Positions 15,936 through 24,941 of a stretch of 32,952 bases of DNA are shown here, piece after piece (position 1 is the first letter of the stretch; every line of letters starts with the position of its first letter). A program made the translations under genes and the position numbers. The notes under the pieces were generated by a model. The model did no database searches. It had not been told where the DNA came from and worked only from the letters and a program-made list of their open reading frames with translations. Location: assembly GCA_027858895.1 (NCBI GenBank), contig JAQIBX010000084.1, positions 1-32,952 of the forward strand, read 5' to 3'. This stretch comes from Desulfuromusa sp. GTDB taxonomy: Bacteria; Desulfobacterota; Desulfuromonadia; Desulfuromonadales; Geopsychrobacteraceae.

Positions 15936-16907
15936 ATGTCTGACATTAAATCCCCTAAAGCAGGCTGGACAGCTGAGAATGCTGTTTTGTGCAAATCTCC
16001 CCGACAGGAATCCAGAAAAGGGATAATGTATGGTTTTTTCGCTTATCTGATTTGGGGCTCATTTCCAGTTTTTTTTAAATTACTACCAGATGCAACACCG
16101 TTAGAAATTGTTTCCCATCGAATTTTCTGGTCAGCAATTTTTTTGTTGATTTTGGTGTTGCTTCGGCGGCAAGTCGGCAAAATTCGTCAAACATTATCAG
16201 ATCGGAAAGTTTTATTCACTTTGTGTGGTTCAACTCTGCTGATAGCTACTAACTGGTTGACTTTTCTATTTGCTATTCAAAGAGGCGAGGTGTTGCAATC
16301 TAGCTTGGGTTATTTTATTACGCCGTTGCTGAGTGTCTTGCTTGGTTTTGCTTTTCTAGGTGAACGGTTAGGGGGCTGGCAAAAGCTAAGCGTGCTATTT
16401 GCTTTCTCGGGGGTTTCTTACCTGGTTTTTGAGTTTGGTCAGGTTCCCTGGATAGCTTTGATTCTAGCTACTTCTTTTGGTTTTTATGGCTTGCTACGCA
16501 AAGTGGCTCAGATTGATGCTTTAATCGGGTTGACTGTTGAAACATTGTTGTTAGCTCCCATCGCCGGAGTTTATCTTCTTTATTTGTCATCTTCTGGACA
16601 GTCAGTTTTTTTGAACGGTTCAACACATTATAATGTCCTGTTGCCTCTGGCAGGTGTTATTACTGCAATTCCACTATTGTTTTTTATCGCATCTGCTCGT
16701 CGATTGCAGTTGGCAACCATTGGATTCTTACAATATATTACCCCAAGCTTACATTTTGTGTTAGCTGTGGTTGTATTTGCCGAACCATTTTCCGGGAAAC
16801 AATTTTTCAGCTTCCTATTAATTTGGGTGGGGTTGGCTGTTTATTCGCTTGATGCTATTTGGAAACATCGTCAAGACCGTGTGCTTTTATCTCGGGAAGT
16901 TTGTTAG
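15936..16907 (+). CDS. rarD: RarD/EamA-family transporter (DMT superfamily)
   Basis: A polytopic inner-membrane protein with about ten hydrophobic segments arranged as two EamA halves. The start of the conserved part, MYGFFAYLIWGSFPVFFKLL, and the SHRIFWSAIFLLILV, NWLTFLFAIQRGEVLQSSLGYFITPLLSVLLGF and LQYITPSLHFVLAVVVFAEPFS segments are typical of RarD. Substrates of this family are poorly known. The call uses the first ATG (15936, 323 residues). ATG 16026 with AAAAGGG just upstream would give 293 residues, nearer the usual RarD length, and is a good alternative. The terminator at 15880 isolates it from the upstream gene. Confidence 0.85.
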   Translation: MSDIKSPKAGWTAENAVLCKSPRQESRKGIMYGFFAYLIWGSFPVFFKLLPDATPLEIVSHRIFWSAIFLLILVLLRRQVGKIRQTLSDRKVLFTLCGSTLLIATNWLTFLFAIQRGEVLQSSLGYFITPLLSVLLGFAFLGERLGGWQKLSVLFAFSGVSYLVFEFGQVPWIALILATSFGFYGLLRKVAQIDALIGLTVETLLLAPIAGVYLLYLSSSGQSVFLNGSTHYNVLLPLAGVITAIPLLFFIASARRLQLATIGFLQYITPSLHFVLAVVVFAEPFSGKQFFSFLLIWVGLAVYSLDAIWKHRQDRVLLSREVC

Positions 16908-17017
16908 ACCTACAACCAGTAAAGCTGAAAAATCTTTACATTTATAAATCCATATATAATAATGTATTTTAAGTATATGATATTGGATTTGATCAACCGT
17001 GCAAAGGGACAAATGCT

Positions 17018-18433
17018 ATGACAAATTATGATTACGACATCTTGACGATCGGGGTTGGACCAGCAGGGATGGTGGTTTCAGCTATGGGCGCTGAAATGGG
17101 CTTGAAGGTCTGTGCTATTGAGAAAAACAAACTTGGTGGTGAATGTATGAACGTCGGTTGTATTCCGAGCAAGGCATTGTTGCGGATGGCTAAGATACGC
17201 CATGCTGTGACAAAATTTTCCGATTTTGATATGGAGGAGATGCCGTTACCCGCAGTTAAAAACCCCTTTCCACACATTCAGGAAAAACTTGATTATATAA
17301 ACAATAAGAAATATGCAGTTAAGTTTGAAAAAGTGGATAAAGTGCTTCGTCAGGGATCGGCTAGTTTTGTAGATTCCCATACTGTTGCCGTAGGTGATCG
17401 CAAAATTACGGCGAAACGAATTTTTATCTGTACCGGAACCAAACCCTCAAAGCCACCCATCCCCGGGCTGGACACTATTGATAATATTTTGACGAACGAA
17501 AATTTGTTTAATTTAGAATCAATCCCGGAGAGCATGCTGATTATTGGTGGTGGAGCTATTGGATCGGAGATGGCGCAAGCTTTTTCCCGCTTAGGCTGCA
17601 AGACCACTATTGTTCAGATGGATCCTCACTTGTTACCTTTTGCTGATCGTTTTGCCGGTGAGGAATTGGAAGCGACCTTCAAAAAAGAGGGGATTGAGGT
17701 TTATAACAGCCGTTCGATCAGCCAGGTTGAAGCAAAAAATGGCCGAGTCATCTTGAAAACCAAAGAGGGCGAAACCCTGAAAGCTGAACGACTGTTGCTG
17801 GCGGCAGGACGGGTTCCTACCCTTGATGGGCTGAACCTGGAAAAAGCCGGTGTCAATTACAGTCCCAAAGGGATTCCGGTCAATGGCAATTTAGAAACCA
17901 ATGTCAGCCACATTTACGCGGTTGGTGACTGTAACAGTAATTATCTGTTTTCCCACGCTGCCATGCATCAAGGGATGATCGCGCTGATGAATATCATGCG
18001 TCCTTGGCCGTTCAAAAAAGATTTCAGAAAATATGTTGTCCCATGGACTGTTTTTACCGAGCCGCAGGTTTCCTCGGTCGGAATGAAGGAATCTGAGTTG
18101 ATTGCCCCCGGCATCAAATATGACGTCATCGAAGCGAAACATGCCGACTACGGCGCTGCGATTGCCGAGCAGGTGACTACCGGTTCAGTCCGGGTGCTAG
18201 CCAGTAAAATGGGTAAAATTTACGGTGTTTCGGTTGTCGGTGAAGGCTCAGCAGAAATGATCAACGAGTGGGCGTTGGCAATTCAGAAGAAAATCCGGCT
18301 TGCTGATATTATGTTGCTGCAGCATTCTTTCCCGAGTATGTCGTTTATGAACAAGTCAATCGGCGAAAGCTGGATGATGAACATGTTGAAAAATTCCACG
18401 ATGAAAAAGATGATGGGATTTATGATGCGCTAA
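17018..18433 (+). CDS. Dihydrolipoyl dehydrogenase/mercuric reductase-like flavin disulfide reductase
   Basis: A 471-residue pyridine nucleotide-disulfide oxidoreductase. The N-terminus has an FAD dinucleotide motif (GVGPAG) and the redox-active pair C43/C48 in GGECMNVGCIPSK. A second Rossmann motif for NAD(P) is GGGAIGSEMAQAF, and AVGDCN is the second FAD contact. The dimerisation domain is present (VVPWTVFTEPQVSSVGMKE), but where dihydrolipoyl dehydrogenases have the catalytic HPTxxE, this protein reads FPSMSF (438-443), so the His/Glu base is absent. The last 32 residues contain ten Met. It is therefore not a standard lipoamide dehydrogenase. No 2-oxoacid dehydrogenase, glycine-cleavage or mer genes are adjacent. 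Substrate unknown. Confidence 0.85.
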   Translation: MTNYDYDILTIGVGPAGMVVSAMGAEMGLKVCAIEKNKLGGECMNVGCIPSKALLRMAKIRHAVTKFSDFDMEEMPLPAVKNPFPHIQEKLDYINNKKYAVKFEKVDKVLRQGSASFVDSHTVAVGDRKITAKRIFICTGTKPSKPPIPGLDTIDNILTNENLFNLESIPESMLIIGGGAIGSEMAQAFSRLGCKTTIVQMDPHLLPFADRFAGEELEATFKKEGIEVYNSRSISQVEAKNGRVILKTKEGETLKAERLLLAAGRVPTLDGLNLEKAGVNYSPKGIPVNGNLETNVSHIYAVGDCNSNYLFSHAAMHQGMIALMNIMRPWPFKKDFRKYVVPWTVFTEPQVSSVGMKESELIAPGIKYDVIEAKHADYGAAIAEQVTTGSVRVLASKMGKIYGVSVVGEGSAEMINEWALAIQKKIRLADIMLLQHSFPSMSFMNKSIGESWMMNMLKNSTMKKMMGFMMR

Positions 18434-18460
18434 AATTCGCGCCACTTTCCTATTATTCTA

Positions 18461-18503
18461 AATCAAGGCGGACTGACGTATGGCAGTTCGCCTTGATTTT
18501 TTT
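18461..18503 (+). terminator. Intrinsic terminator after the disulfide reductase
   Basis: A 15-bp stem (18461-18475 with 18484-18498, one G-U pair) with an eight-base loop is followed by T through 18503. Confidence 0.95.
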
Positions 18504-18644
18504 GCGTCTATAATGTTGACTGTTGAGACTTAGTCTCTACTGTGATATTAACGGGTTGGCCACTGAGAGTGAACCGTCATCAGGATGACCAGGTTACAGG
18601 TTGATTCAAAAATATCCACATTATCAAGCAACGTGAAAGATACC

Positions 18645-19322
18645 ATGACTGCCTGGCAACTTCTCGATACAGCAAAAATCCCCGGGACTGAAAACGAACT
18701 TTGTCTCTACCAGAGTGAGGGTCACTTTTCGATCAGCATCAATAGCGGGGGGCAATTGATGAACACCGTTGAACATGCCTCTGAGGATTCGCTGGCTAAA
18801 CTGACCTGTAGTAAAATCGTCAATCGTTCCCAGCCTCGCGTGTTGATCGGTGGCCTCGGTATGGGTTTTACCTTGGCAGCAGCACTACGACACCTTGGAG
18901 CTAATGCCGAAGTGGTGGTGGGCGAACTTGTTCCGGCAGTTGTGACCTGGAATCGGGGGCCTCTTGGTGAGCATGCAGGATATCCGCTGCAGGATGCTCG
19001 AACCACAGTTCACGAGGGAGATGTTGCAAAAATACTGCGCGCAGAACGACAAGCTTTTGATGCAATCCTGCTTGATGTTGATAATGGCCCTGAGGGATTA
19101 ACCCGGAAGAAAAATAATTGGCTCTATAGCATGGATGGGTTGACTGAGTCCTACACCGCACTCCGTCCAGAGGGTATTCTAGCCGTGTGGTCGGCTGGAC
19201 CAGACCGTAACTTCATGGAACGTTTGCGAAAGGTCGGTTTTACGGTAAAGCAGGTACGAGTGCGGGCGGCCGGCAAGAAAGGCGACCTTCATGCTATCTG
19301 GCTCGCAGAGCGTGGTACTTAG
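18645..19322 (+). CDS. Spermidine synthase-like SAM-fold protein
   Basis: A 225-residue class I methyltransferase-fold protein resembling the polyamine (spermidine) synthase family. It has the glycine-rich nucleotide loop VLIGGLGMGFTLAAALRHL, VVVGELVPAVVTWNRGPLG and the acidic LLDVDNGPEGL segment. The usual polyamine synthase N-terminal beta domain seems shortened. Proteins of this size are often annotated 'spermidine synthase' or 'spermine synthase' without proof, and neither speD nor speA is nearby. ATG 18645 matches the start I recall for relatives (MTAWQLLDTA); ATG 18585 would add 20 residues and neither start has a strong ribosome site. Confidence 0.72.
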   Translation: MTAWQLLDTAKIPGTENELCLYQSEGHFSISINSGGQLMNTVEHASEDSLAKLTCSKIVNRSQPRVLIGGLGMGFTLAAALRHLGANAEVVVGELVPAVVTWNRGPLGEHAGYPLQDARTTVHEGDVAKILRAERQAFDAILLDVDNGPEGLTRKKNNWLYSMDGLTESYTALRPEGILAVWSAGPDRNFMERLRKVGFTVKQVRVRAAGKKGDLHAIWLAERGT

Positions 19323-19417
19323 GCAAAATCATGTAAAAAATATCAATACCTGCTGGCGACTGTTTGTGCTGGTGGAAAATTTGTTCTTTATTAAACGTTC
19401 TGTAGGAGGATTGCACG

Positions 19418-20446
19418 ATGAAAGCACTGGTTAAAAGAGAATCTGCACCTGGACTCTGGCTGGAAGATCTGCCTGAACCAGAAATCGGCATCAACGATGT
19501 CCTTATAAAGGTCAAACGGACCGCTATCTGCGGAACGGATATGCATATCTATAACTGGGATGCGTGGGCACAAAAAACTATACCTGTACCGATGGTTGTG
19601 GGGCATGAGTTTGTCGGGGAGATCGTTGCAGTCGGTTCCAATGTCATTGATTTCAGATCAGGACAGATTGTCTCCGGTGAAGGGCATGTGGTTTGTGGTC
19701 GCTGCCGTAACTGCATGGCGGGGCGTCGTCATCTCTGTGCTCATACAAGCGGTGTTGGTGTGAATCGACCCGGGGCTTTTGCTGAATATCTGGCTTTACC
19801 GATGTCCAATGTCTGGGAACATCGCGCGGACATCGATCTGGATGTAGCGGCACTATTCGATCCTTTGGGCAATGCGGTGCATACCGCCCTGCAATATGAC
19901 CTGCTCGGTGAAGATGTACTGATTACTGGTGCTGGTCCCATCGGTGTCATGGCTGCTGCAGTATGTCGTCATGCTGGCGCCCGCCATGTCGTGATCACCG
20001 ATATCAACTCCCAACGACTTGAGTTGGCCAAAACTTTGGGGGCAACTTACACTGTGGATGTCACCCGGGAAAACATCGCCGAGGTGCAGAAGAAGCTGGG
20101 CATGGCGGAAGGTTTTGATGTGGGTTTGGAAATGTCCGGCAACCCTGCTGCTTTTAAAGATCTGTTGGCCAATATGTGTCACGGGGGCAAGGTCGCAATG
20201 CTGGGGATTCCTGGTGATGATGTGGCCATCGATTGGAATACGGTGATTTTCAATATGCTCACTCTGAAAGGTATTTACGGTCGTGAAATGTACGAAACCT
20301 GGTACAAGATGTCGGTGATGATTGAGTCGGGGCTGGATATTTCACCGGTTATCACCCACCGGCTGGATTATACCGAGTTTGAGCAGGGCTTTTCTGCCAT
20401 GAATGCTGGTGAAGCGAGTAAAGTTATCTTGAACTGGGAATATTAA
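19418..20446 (+). CDS. tdh: L-threonine 3-dehydrogenase
   Basis: A 342-residue zinc-dependent medium-chain dehydrogenase oxidising L-threonine with NAD+ to 2-amino-3-ketobutyrate. The catalytic zinc Cys is in [13 protein letters not shown] and the zinc His/Glu in GHEFVGE. The structural zinc loop is [15 protein letters not shown], and the Rossmann motif is [12 protein letters not shown]. Length and sequence match E. coli Tdh (341 residues). An excellent AGGAGG precedes ATG. The product is unstable and is handed to Kbl, encoded 51 bases downstream, so the pair forms the tdh-kbl threonine-degradation operon. Confidence 0.97.
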   Translation: MKALVKRESAPGLWLEDLPEPEIGINDVLIKVKRTAICGTDMHIYNWDAWAQKTIPVPMVVGHEFVGEIVAVGSNVIDFRSGQIVSGEGHVVCGRCRNCMAGRRHLCAHTSGVGVNRPGAFAEYLALPMSNVWEHRADIDLDVAALFDPLGNAVHTALQYDLLGEDVLITGAGPIGVMAAAVCRHAGARHVVITDINSQRLELAKTLGATYTVDVTRENIAEVQKKLGMAEGFDVGLEMSGNPAAFKDLLANMCHGGKVAMLGIPGDDVAIDWNTVIFNMLTLKGIYGREMYETWYKMSVMIESGLDISPVITHRLDYTEFEQGFSAMNAGEASKVILNWEY

Positions 20447-20497
20447 CGGTAAAACAGCCTGATAAATCGTAACCTTTGTCTTTTAGGGAGAAAAGCC

Positions 20498-21688
20498 GTG
20501 TACGGTAAATTTCAAGACTATTTAAGTGCCGAACTGGAAGACATTGAATCTGCCGGTTTGTATAAACGTGAACGTTTCATCACCACCCCGCAAAGTGCCC
20601 ATGTGGGTGTCAGTAGCGGCGGCGAAATGTTGAATCTCTGCGCCAACAACTACCTTGGCCTCGCCCAGCACCCGGAGGTGAACGCTGCCGCCCAACTTGC
20701 TCTGCAGGAATGGGGTTTCGGCATGGCGTCGGTTCGTTTTATTTGTGGAACCCAGACTTTGCACAAAAAGCTCGAAGATAAACTCAGCGAGTTTTTGGGT
20801 GCCGAAGATACCATCCTCTATCCATCCTGCTTTGATGCCAATGGCGGTCTGTTCGAAACCCTGCTTGGCAAAGAAGATGCGGTCATTTCCGACGAGCTTA
20901 ACCACGCCAGCATTATCGATGGGGTGCGTTTGTGTCATGCCGTGCGCTACCGCTACCACAACAGCGATATGCTCGATCTGGAGGCGCAGCTGCAGACTGC
21001 CGATAAAAACGGTGCACGGTTTAAATTGATTACCTCCGATGGGGTTTTCTCCATGGATGGTTATATCGCCCGGATTGATGAGATCTGTGCCCTGGCAGAA
21101 AAATATAACGCCCTGGTGCATGTCGACGATTCCCATGCCACCGGTTTTATCGGAGCTGGTGGTCGTGGCACCCCTGAGTATCGGGGCTGTATGGAGCGGG
21201 TTGATATCATTACCGGCACTTTGGGGAAAGCTCTGGGAGGAGCTAGCGGTGGTTTTACTAGTGCACGCAAGGAGATTGTTGATCTACTGCGGCAGCGCTC
21301 ACGGCCTTATCTTTTTTCCAATTCAGTAGCGCCGCCAGCGGTGGCCGGAGCGTTGAAAGCGATTGAACTGGTGAGCGAATCCAGTGCTCTGCGCGATCAG
21401 TTGCGAGAAAACACGGCGGTCTTTCGCCAGGGGCTGGAAAGGCACGGCTTTGAACTCTTGCCGGGTGAACATCCCATTGTTCCGGTGATGTTGCAAGACG
21501 CCGTGGTCGCCGGGAAGTTTGCCGATGCCATGTTGGAGCAGGGTATTTTTGTGGTGGCTTTTTCCTATCCGGTGGTGCCGAAAGGCAAAGCACGTATTCG
21601 CACTCAGATGTCGGCAGCCTTGACGCCGGAGGATCTGGAATTTGCGATTGAAGCCTTTGGTCGGGTAAAGAAACAGTTACGTCTCTAA
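20498..21688 (+). CDS. kbl: Glycine C-acetyltransferase (2-amino-3-ketobutyrate CoA ligase)
   Basis: A 396-residue PLP enzyme of the alpha-oxoamine synthase family that splits 2-amino-3-ketobutyrate with CoA into glycine and acetyl-CoA. Seen motifs: [10 protein letters not shown] near the start, [34 protein letters not shown], and the PLP lysine in [15 protein letters not shown]. The start is GTG 20498 with AGGGAG seven bases upstream, giving [13 protein letters not shown] as in relatives. It is the partner of tdh in the same operon. Confidence 0.97.
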   Translation: MYGKFQDYLSAELEDIESAGLYKRERFITTPQSAHVGVSSGGEMLNLCANNYLGLAQHPEVNAAAQLALQEWGFGMASVRFICGTQTLHKKLEDKLSEFLGAEDTILYPSCFDANGGLFETLLGKEDAVISDELNHASIIDGVRLCHAVRYRYHNSDMLDLEAQLQTADKNGARFKLITSDGVFSMDGYIARIDEICALAEKYNALVHVDDSHATGFIGAGGRGTPEYRGCMERVDIITGTLGKALGGASGGFTSARKEIVDLLRQRSRPYLFSNSVAPPAVAGALKAIELVSESSALRDQLRENTAVFRQGLERHGFELLPGEHPIVPVMLQDAVVAGKFADAMLEQGIFVVAFSYPVVPKGKARIRTQMSAALTPEDLEFAIEAFGRVKKQLRL

Positions 21689-21718
21689 CTTGCTTCCAAT
21701 AAGAGCCCGGCACTGCCG

Positions 21719-22348
21719 CTAACCGCGCTTAAACGTAGCCATTTGCGTCGAGCTCCCGTATCTCGGATCGACTGTTCCAATGTCGTCAAAGACGACCAGG
21801 TAATTGTTGCGCTTGGCGACCCCTCCAGCCCAAGCTCTAAATTTGGTTCGTGACCATTCGAAATAGTGATCACGATGTCGAAGCGCCCCTTCTGGCAAGC
21901 CATGGAGAGTGTTATATTCATAGTTTGGAGTGGTTATCAAAACAACTTTGGGACGATACCCGATAAACACCGCTCGCTCCACAGCGGACAGGCGTTTGGG
22001 TTCAATATGTTCGATAGTTTCTACCATGACTGCAGCGTCAAACTTGGCAAAATCTTTGTCAAAATCTGTGAACGAGGCATGACAGAGACTGAAGCGGTCA
22101 GCATCATAACCGCCTTTTCCCACGGTCAGCCGCTGTCTCGCTGCAGTTAGTGCCTCTATAGAAGTATCCATGCCAACGATTCTTTTGAATTGTTTCTCAC
22201 AGGCAAGGCGTGTCAGTAGTTCCCCTTGGCCACAGCCGAGATCAAGGATGTGTTCTGCGGCGCAGGTCAATAAAGTCTGCACCACTTTTTCCAGGCGTTG
22301 CTGGTGCAATGAGGTGACATTCCAATATTCATCATCAGAACATCTCAT
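21719..22348 (-). CDS. Hen1-like RNA 3'-end 2'-O-methyltransferase, stand-alone domain
   Basis: A 209-residue SAM methyltransferase: motif I ILDLGCGQGELL (DLGCG at 36-40), acidic VGMDTS at 58-63. Beyond this generic fold it has the Hen1 signature: VETIEH (E110, E113, H114) and RHRDHYFEWSR (H161), matching the ExxEH plus distal His metal site of plant HEN1 and bacterial Hen1. ITTPNYEYN, the FEWSRTKFRAWAGGVAKR stretch and the TQMATFKRG end resemble the human HENMT1 sequence I recall. Such enzymes methylate the 2'-OH of RNA 3' ends using Mn2+/Mg2+. Bacterial Hen1 normally has an N-terminal extension and acts with Pnkp in RNA repair; both are missing here. It lies 55 bases downstream of tgt, probably co-transcribed. 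ATG 22348 is preferred; TTG 22354 is closer to AGGAG. Confidence 0.8.
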   Translation of the reverse strand: MRCSDDEYWNVTSLHQQRLEKVVQTLLTCAAEHILDLGCGQGELLTRLACEKQFKRIVGMDTSIEALTAARQRLTVGKGGYDADRFSLCHASFTDFDKDFAKFDAAVMVETIEHIEPKRLSAVERAVFIGYRPKVVLITTPNYEYNTLHGLPEGALRHRDHYFEWSRTKFRAWAGGVAKRNNYLVVFDDIGTVDPRYGSSTQMATFKRG

Positions 22349-22403
22349 AACCAAGCCACTCCTGACATGTTCAAAGGGATGCTGACTTCAAACAGTAGCA
22401 TGA

Positions 22404-23516
<1,113 letters not shown>

Positions 23517-23548
23517 TCAGTTGATCTCCCTTATTGTTTGCATTTGGC

Positions 23549-23578
23549 TTGCATTAGGTCTTTAGGGTAGGATATAGC
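23549..23578 (+). promoter_or_regulatory. Candidate promoter of the Cas6-like gene
   Basis: TTGCAT (23549-23554) and TATAGC (23573-23578) with an 18-base spacer lie in the 100-base divergent region between tgt and the Cas6-like gene. The match is modest. Confidence 0.3.
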
Positions 23579-23616
23579 AAAATCTCGCTCAGGGTGCAAT
23601 TTAATCGGAGGTTTAA

Positions 23617-24570
23617 GTGGTATATCATGCTCCGTTTCCGGCAGATCTGCAACAAGTGGAATATGTAAAACTTTATTTTCACTTGGAAATCAATCATTAC
23701 TTTGATCTGCCGGTTCTTGGTTTGTTGCAGCTGCGGCGTGAGTTGTTACAGGCATTGAAAACGATTCCTGATCAGAATAAAAATGGTTTTGTCGAGCAGT
23801 TGAAGCAACTTTTGCAACCTGATCTGCCAGATGATCCGGTCTTGCTGCGACAGATTCAAAAACCTGCTCCGGCGTTAGTCATATCCCCGGATATCACGCA
23901 GTACGGGCTGATTGAACCGAAACAGCGGATTGTTCTGCCGGTTCTTTTTATTGGTTCTGGAATCAATGTGATCGATCCCTTTGTTTGTCTTATACAGCAT
24001 TTAGGGACGCAGGGGCTCTGTCATGGTTCTGGACAGTTTATGTTGGAAGGGGTTGAGACCGAGGATGGCAGTGGGGTTAGGTCAATGCTCTGGTTCGCTG
24101 GGAAGCAGCTTGGTAAGCTGACTCCGCCAGTCTGTGATTTGTCCTGGTGGCTGGAACGGCAGGCCTATTCAGGTGATTCAATCCAGTTTGAAATTATCAG
24201 TCCATTGCGTCTTCTACATCAGGGCAAACCACTGTTTAAAGCTGAATTCGCAACTATTTTCCCCTTTCTCTTGCGTCGGGTAACCACGTTGTTGGCCGGT
24301 CACGCCGGGGTCGAATTGATTTACGATCCGGCGCGTTTAATCTCTCTGGCAAGTCGGGTGGAGTCACTTGGAAATAAGTTGTACTGGAAGGATTGGCGTG
24401 CACTTATACAGGACCAAGGGGCGCAGAAGCTGGGTGGATTAATGGGGAACTTGACAATTGGCGGAGACAACTTGGCAGAGTTGATGTGGATTTTACAACT
24501 TGGCAGCTTTTTCAACTTTGGTAAGGGGGCAGCTTACGGGGCTGGACAATATCGCTTGAAATATAGTTGA
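23617..24570 (+). CDS. Cas6-like RAMP protein, orphan
   Basis: A 317-residue protein. The C-terminal ~45 residues (GGLMGNLTIGGDNLAEL...LGSFFNFGKGAAYGAGQYRL) match the end of Cas6 (PF10040-type RAMP) proteins: a beta strand with GG, then 'L.LG....GKG...G.G.Y' (Gly-rich loop at 302-312). The preceding 'FEIISPLRLLHQGKPL' is also typical of Cas6 (SPLRL). Cas6 enzymes cut CRISPR repeat RNA. No array or other cas gene is within the window, so this copy may have a different RNA substrate or serve a distant locus. The catalytic residue cannot be fixed by eye; H22, H27 and H231 are candidates. The start is GTG 23617 with CGGAGG six bases upstream. A perfect 13-bp palindrome begins 12 bases after the stop. 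Confidence 0.75.
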   Translation: MVYHAPFPADLQQVEYVKLYFHLEINHYFDLPVLGLLQLRRELLQALKTIPDQNKNGFVEQLKQLLQPDLPDDPVLLRQIQKPAPALVISPDITQYGLIEPKQRIVLPVLFIGSGINVIDPFVCLIQHLGTQGLCHGSGQFMLEGVETEDGSGVRSMLWFAGKQLGKLTPPVCDLSWWLERQAYSGDSIQFEIISPLRLLHQGKPLFKAEFATIFPFLLRRVTTLLAGHAGVELIYDPARLISLASRVESLGNKLYWKDWRALIQDQGAQKLGGLMGNLTIGGDNLAELMWILQLGSFFNFGKGAAYGAGQYRLKYS

Positions 24571-24581
24571 ATGGTTTTAAC

Positions 24582-24610
24582 CCTATTTATTGTCAGCGAC
24601 AATAAATAGG
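24582..24610. repeat. Perfect 13-bp inverted repeat with 3-base spacer
   Basis: CCTATTTATTGTC (24582-24594) and GACAATAAATAGG (24598-24610) flank AGC. No T-run follows on either strand, so this is not a standard intrinsic terminator. It lies between the Cas6-like stop and the ribosome site of the zinc-ribbon gene. It may be an operator for a dimeric regulator or an RNA hairpin that is processed. Confidence 0.9.
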
Positions 24611-24631
24611 CGAGAATCTGGAGGCAGATTA

Positions 24632-24928
24632 ATGACAGATGCTTGGGAAGACCGTAAAAAGGCGCTTGAAAATGAATATTTCCACAAAAAAGAACAGGAA
24701 ACTCTGGCAAAGATGAAACAAGAGGTAATAGAAGAAGCCTGCTTGGGACATTGTCCTAAATGTGGCAAAATTATCCAGTCAATGACTTTTTATGGTGTCC
24801 CCCTTGATCAATGCTCCGGGTGTGGTGGTGTCTGGCTTGGCCCAAATGATTTAAAAATTCTGGCCGCGAAAGATCATCGTAGCTGGTTTGAACGGTGGTT
24901 TAATCGGGATGATGAAAACACAAACTGA
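24632..24928 (+). CDS. Small zinc-ribbon protein (zf-TFIIB type)
   Basis: A 98-residue protein. An N-terminal charged helix (residues ~5-36) precedes a zinc ribbon with CPKCG (C41, C44) and CSGCGGVWLG (C61, C64). The spacing and the 'C.GCGG.WL...DL..L' tail match the zf-TFIIB family (PF13453). The C-terminus is charged. Function is unknown; such proteins often accompany membrane or proteostasis genes. ATG 24632 has GGAGG seven bases upstream and makes the family domain complete; the longer frame upstream runs through the palindrome and is not favoured. The next gene follows after 13 bases. Confidence 0.85.
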   Translation: MTDAWEDRKKALENEYFHKKEQETLAKMKQEVIEEACLGHCPKCGKIIQSMTFYGVPLDQCSGCGGVWLGPNDLKILAAKDHRSWFERWFNRDDENTN

Positions 24929-24941
24929 TTTGGAGGATTAA

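Noticed and set aside
17018-18433. Annotation as the lpd gene of a 2-oxoacid dehydrogenase complex
   Set aside because: The His/Glu pair is missing and no E1 or E2 genes are adjacent.
18645-19322. Firm assignment as speE
   Set aside because: Only the SAM fold and general family resemblance are visible; no polyamine genes are nearby and the N-terminal domain is short.
20522-21136. A 204-codon open frame on the minus strand inside kbl
   Set aside because: It is fully antisense to a well-conserved gene, has no recognisable domain, and is explained by the codon bias of kbl.
21258-21713. A 151-codon minus-strand frame overlapping the end of kbl
   Set aside because: Low-complexity Pro/Arg/Ser-rich translation with no domain or ribosome site; a shadow of kbl.
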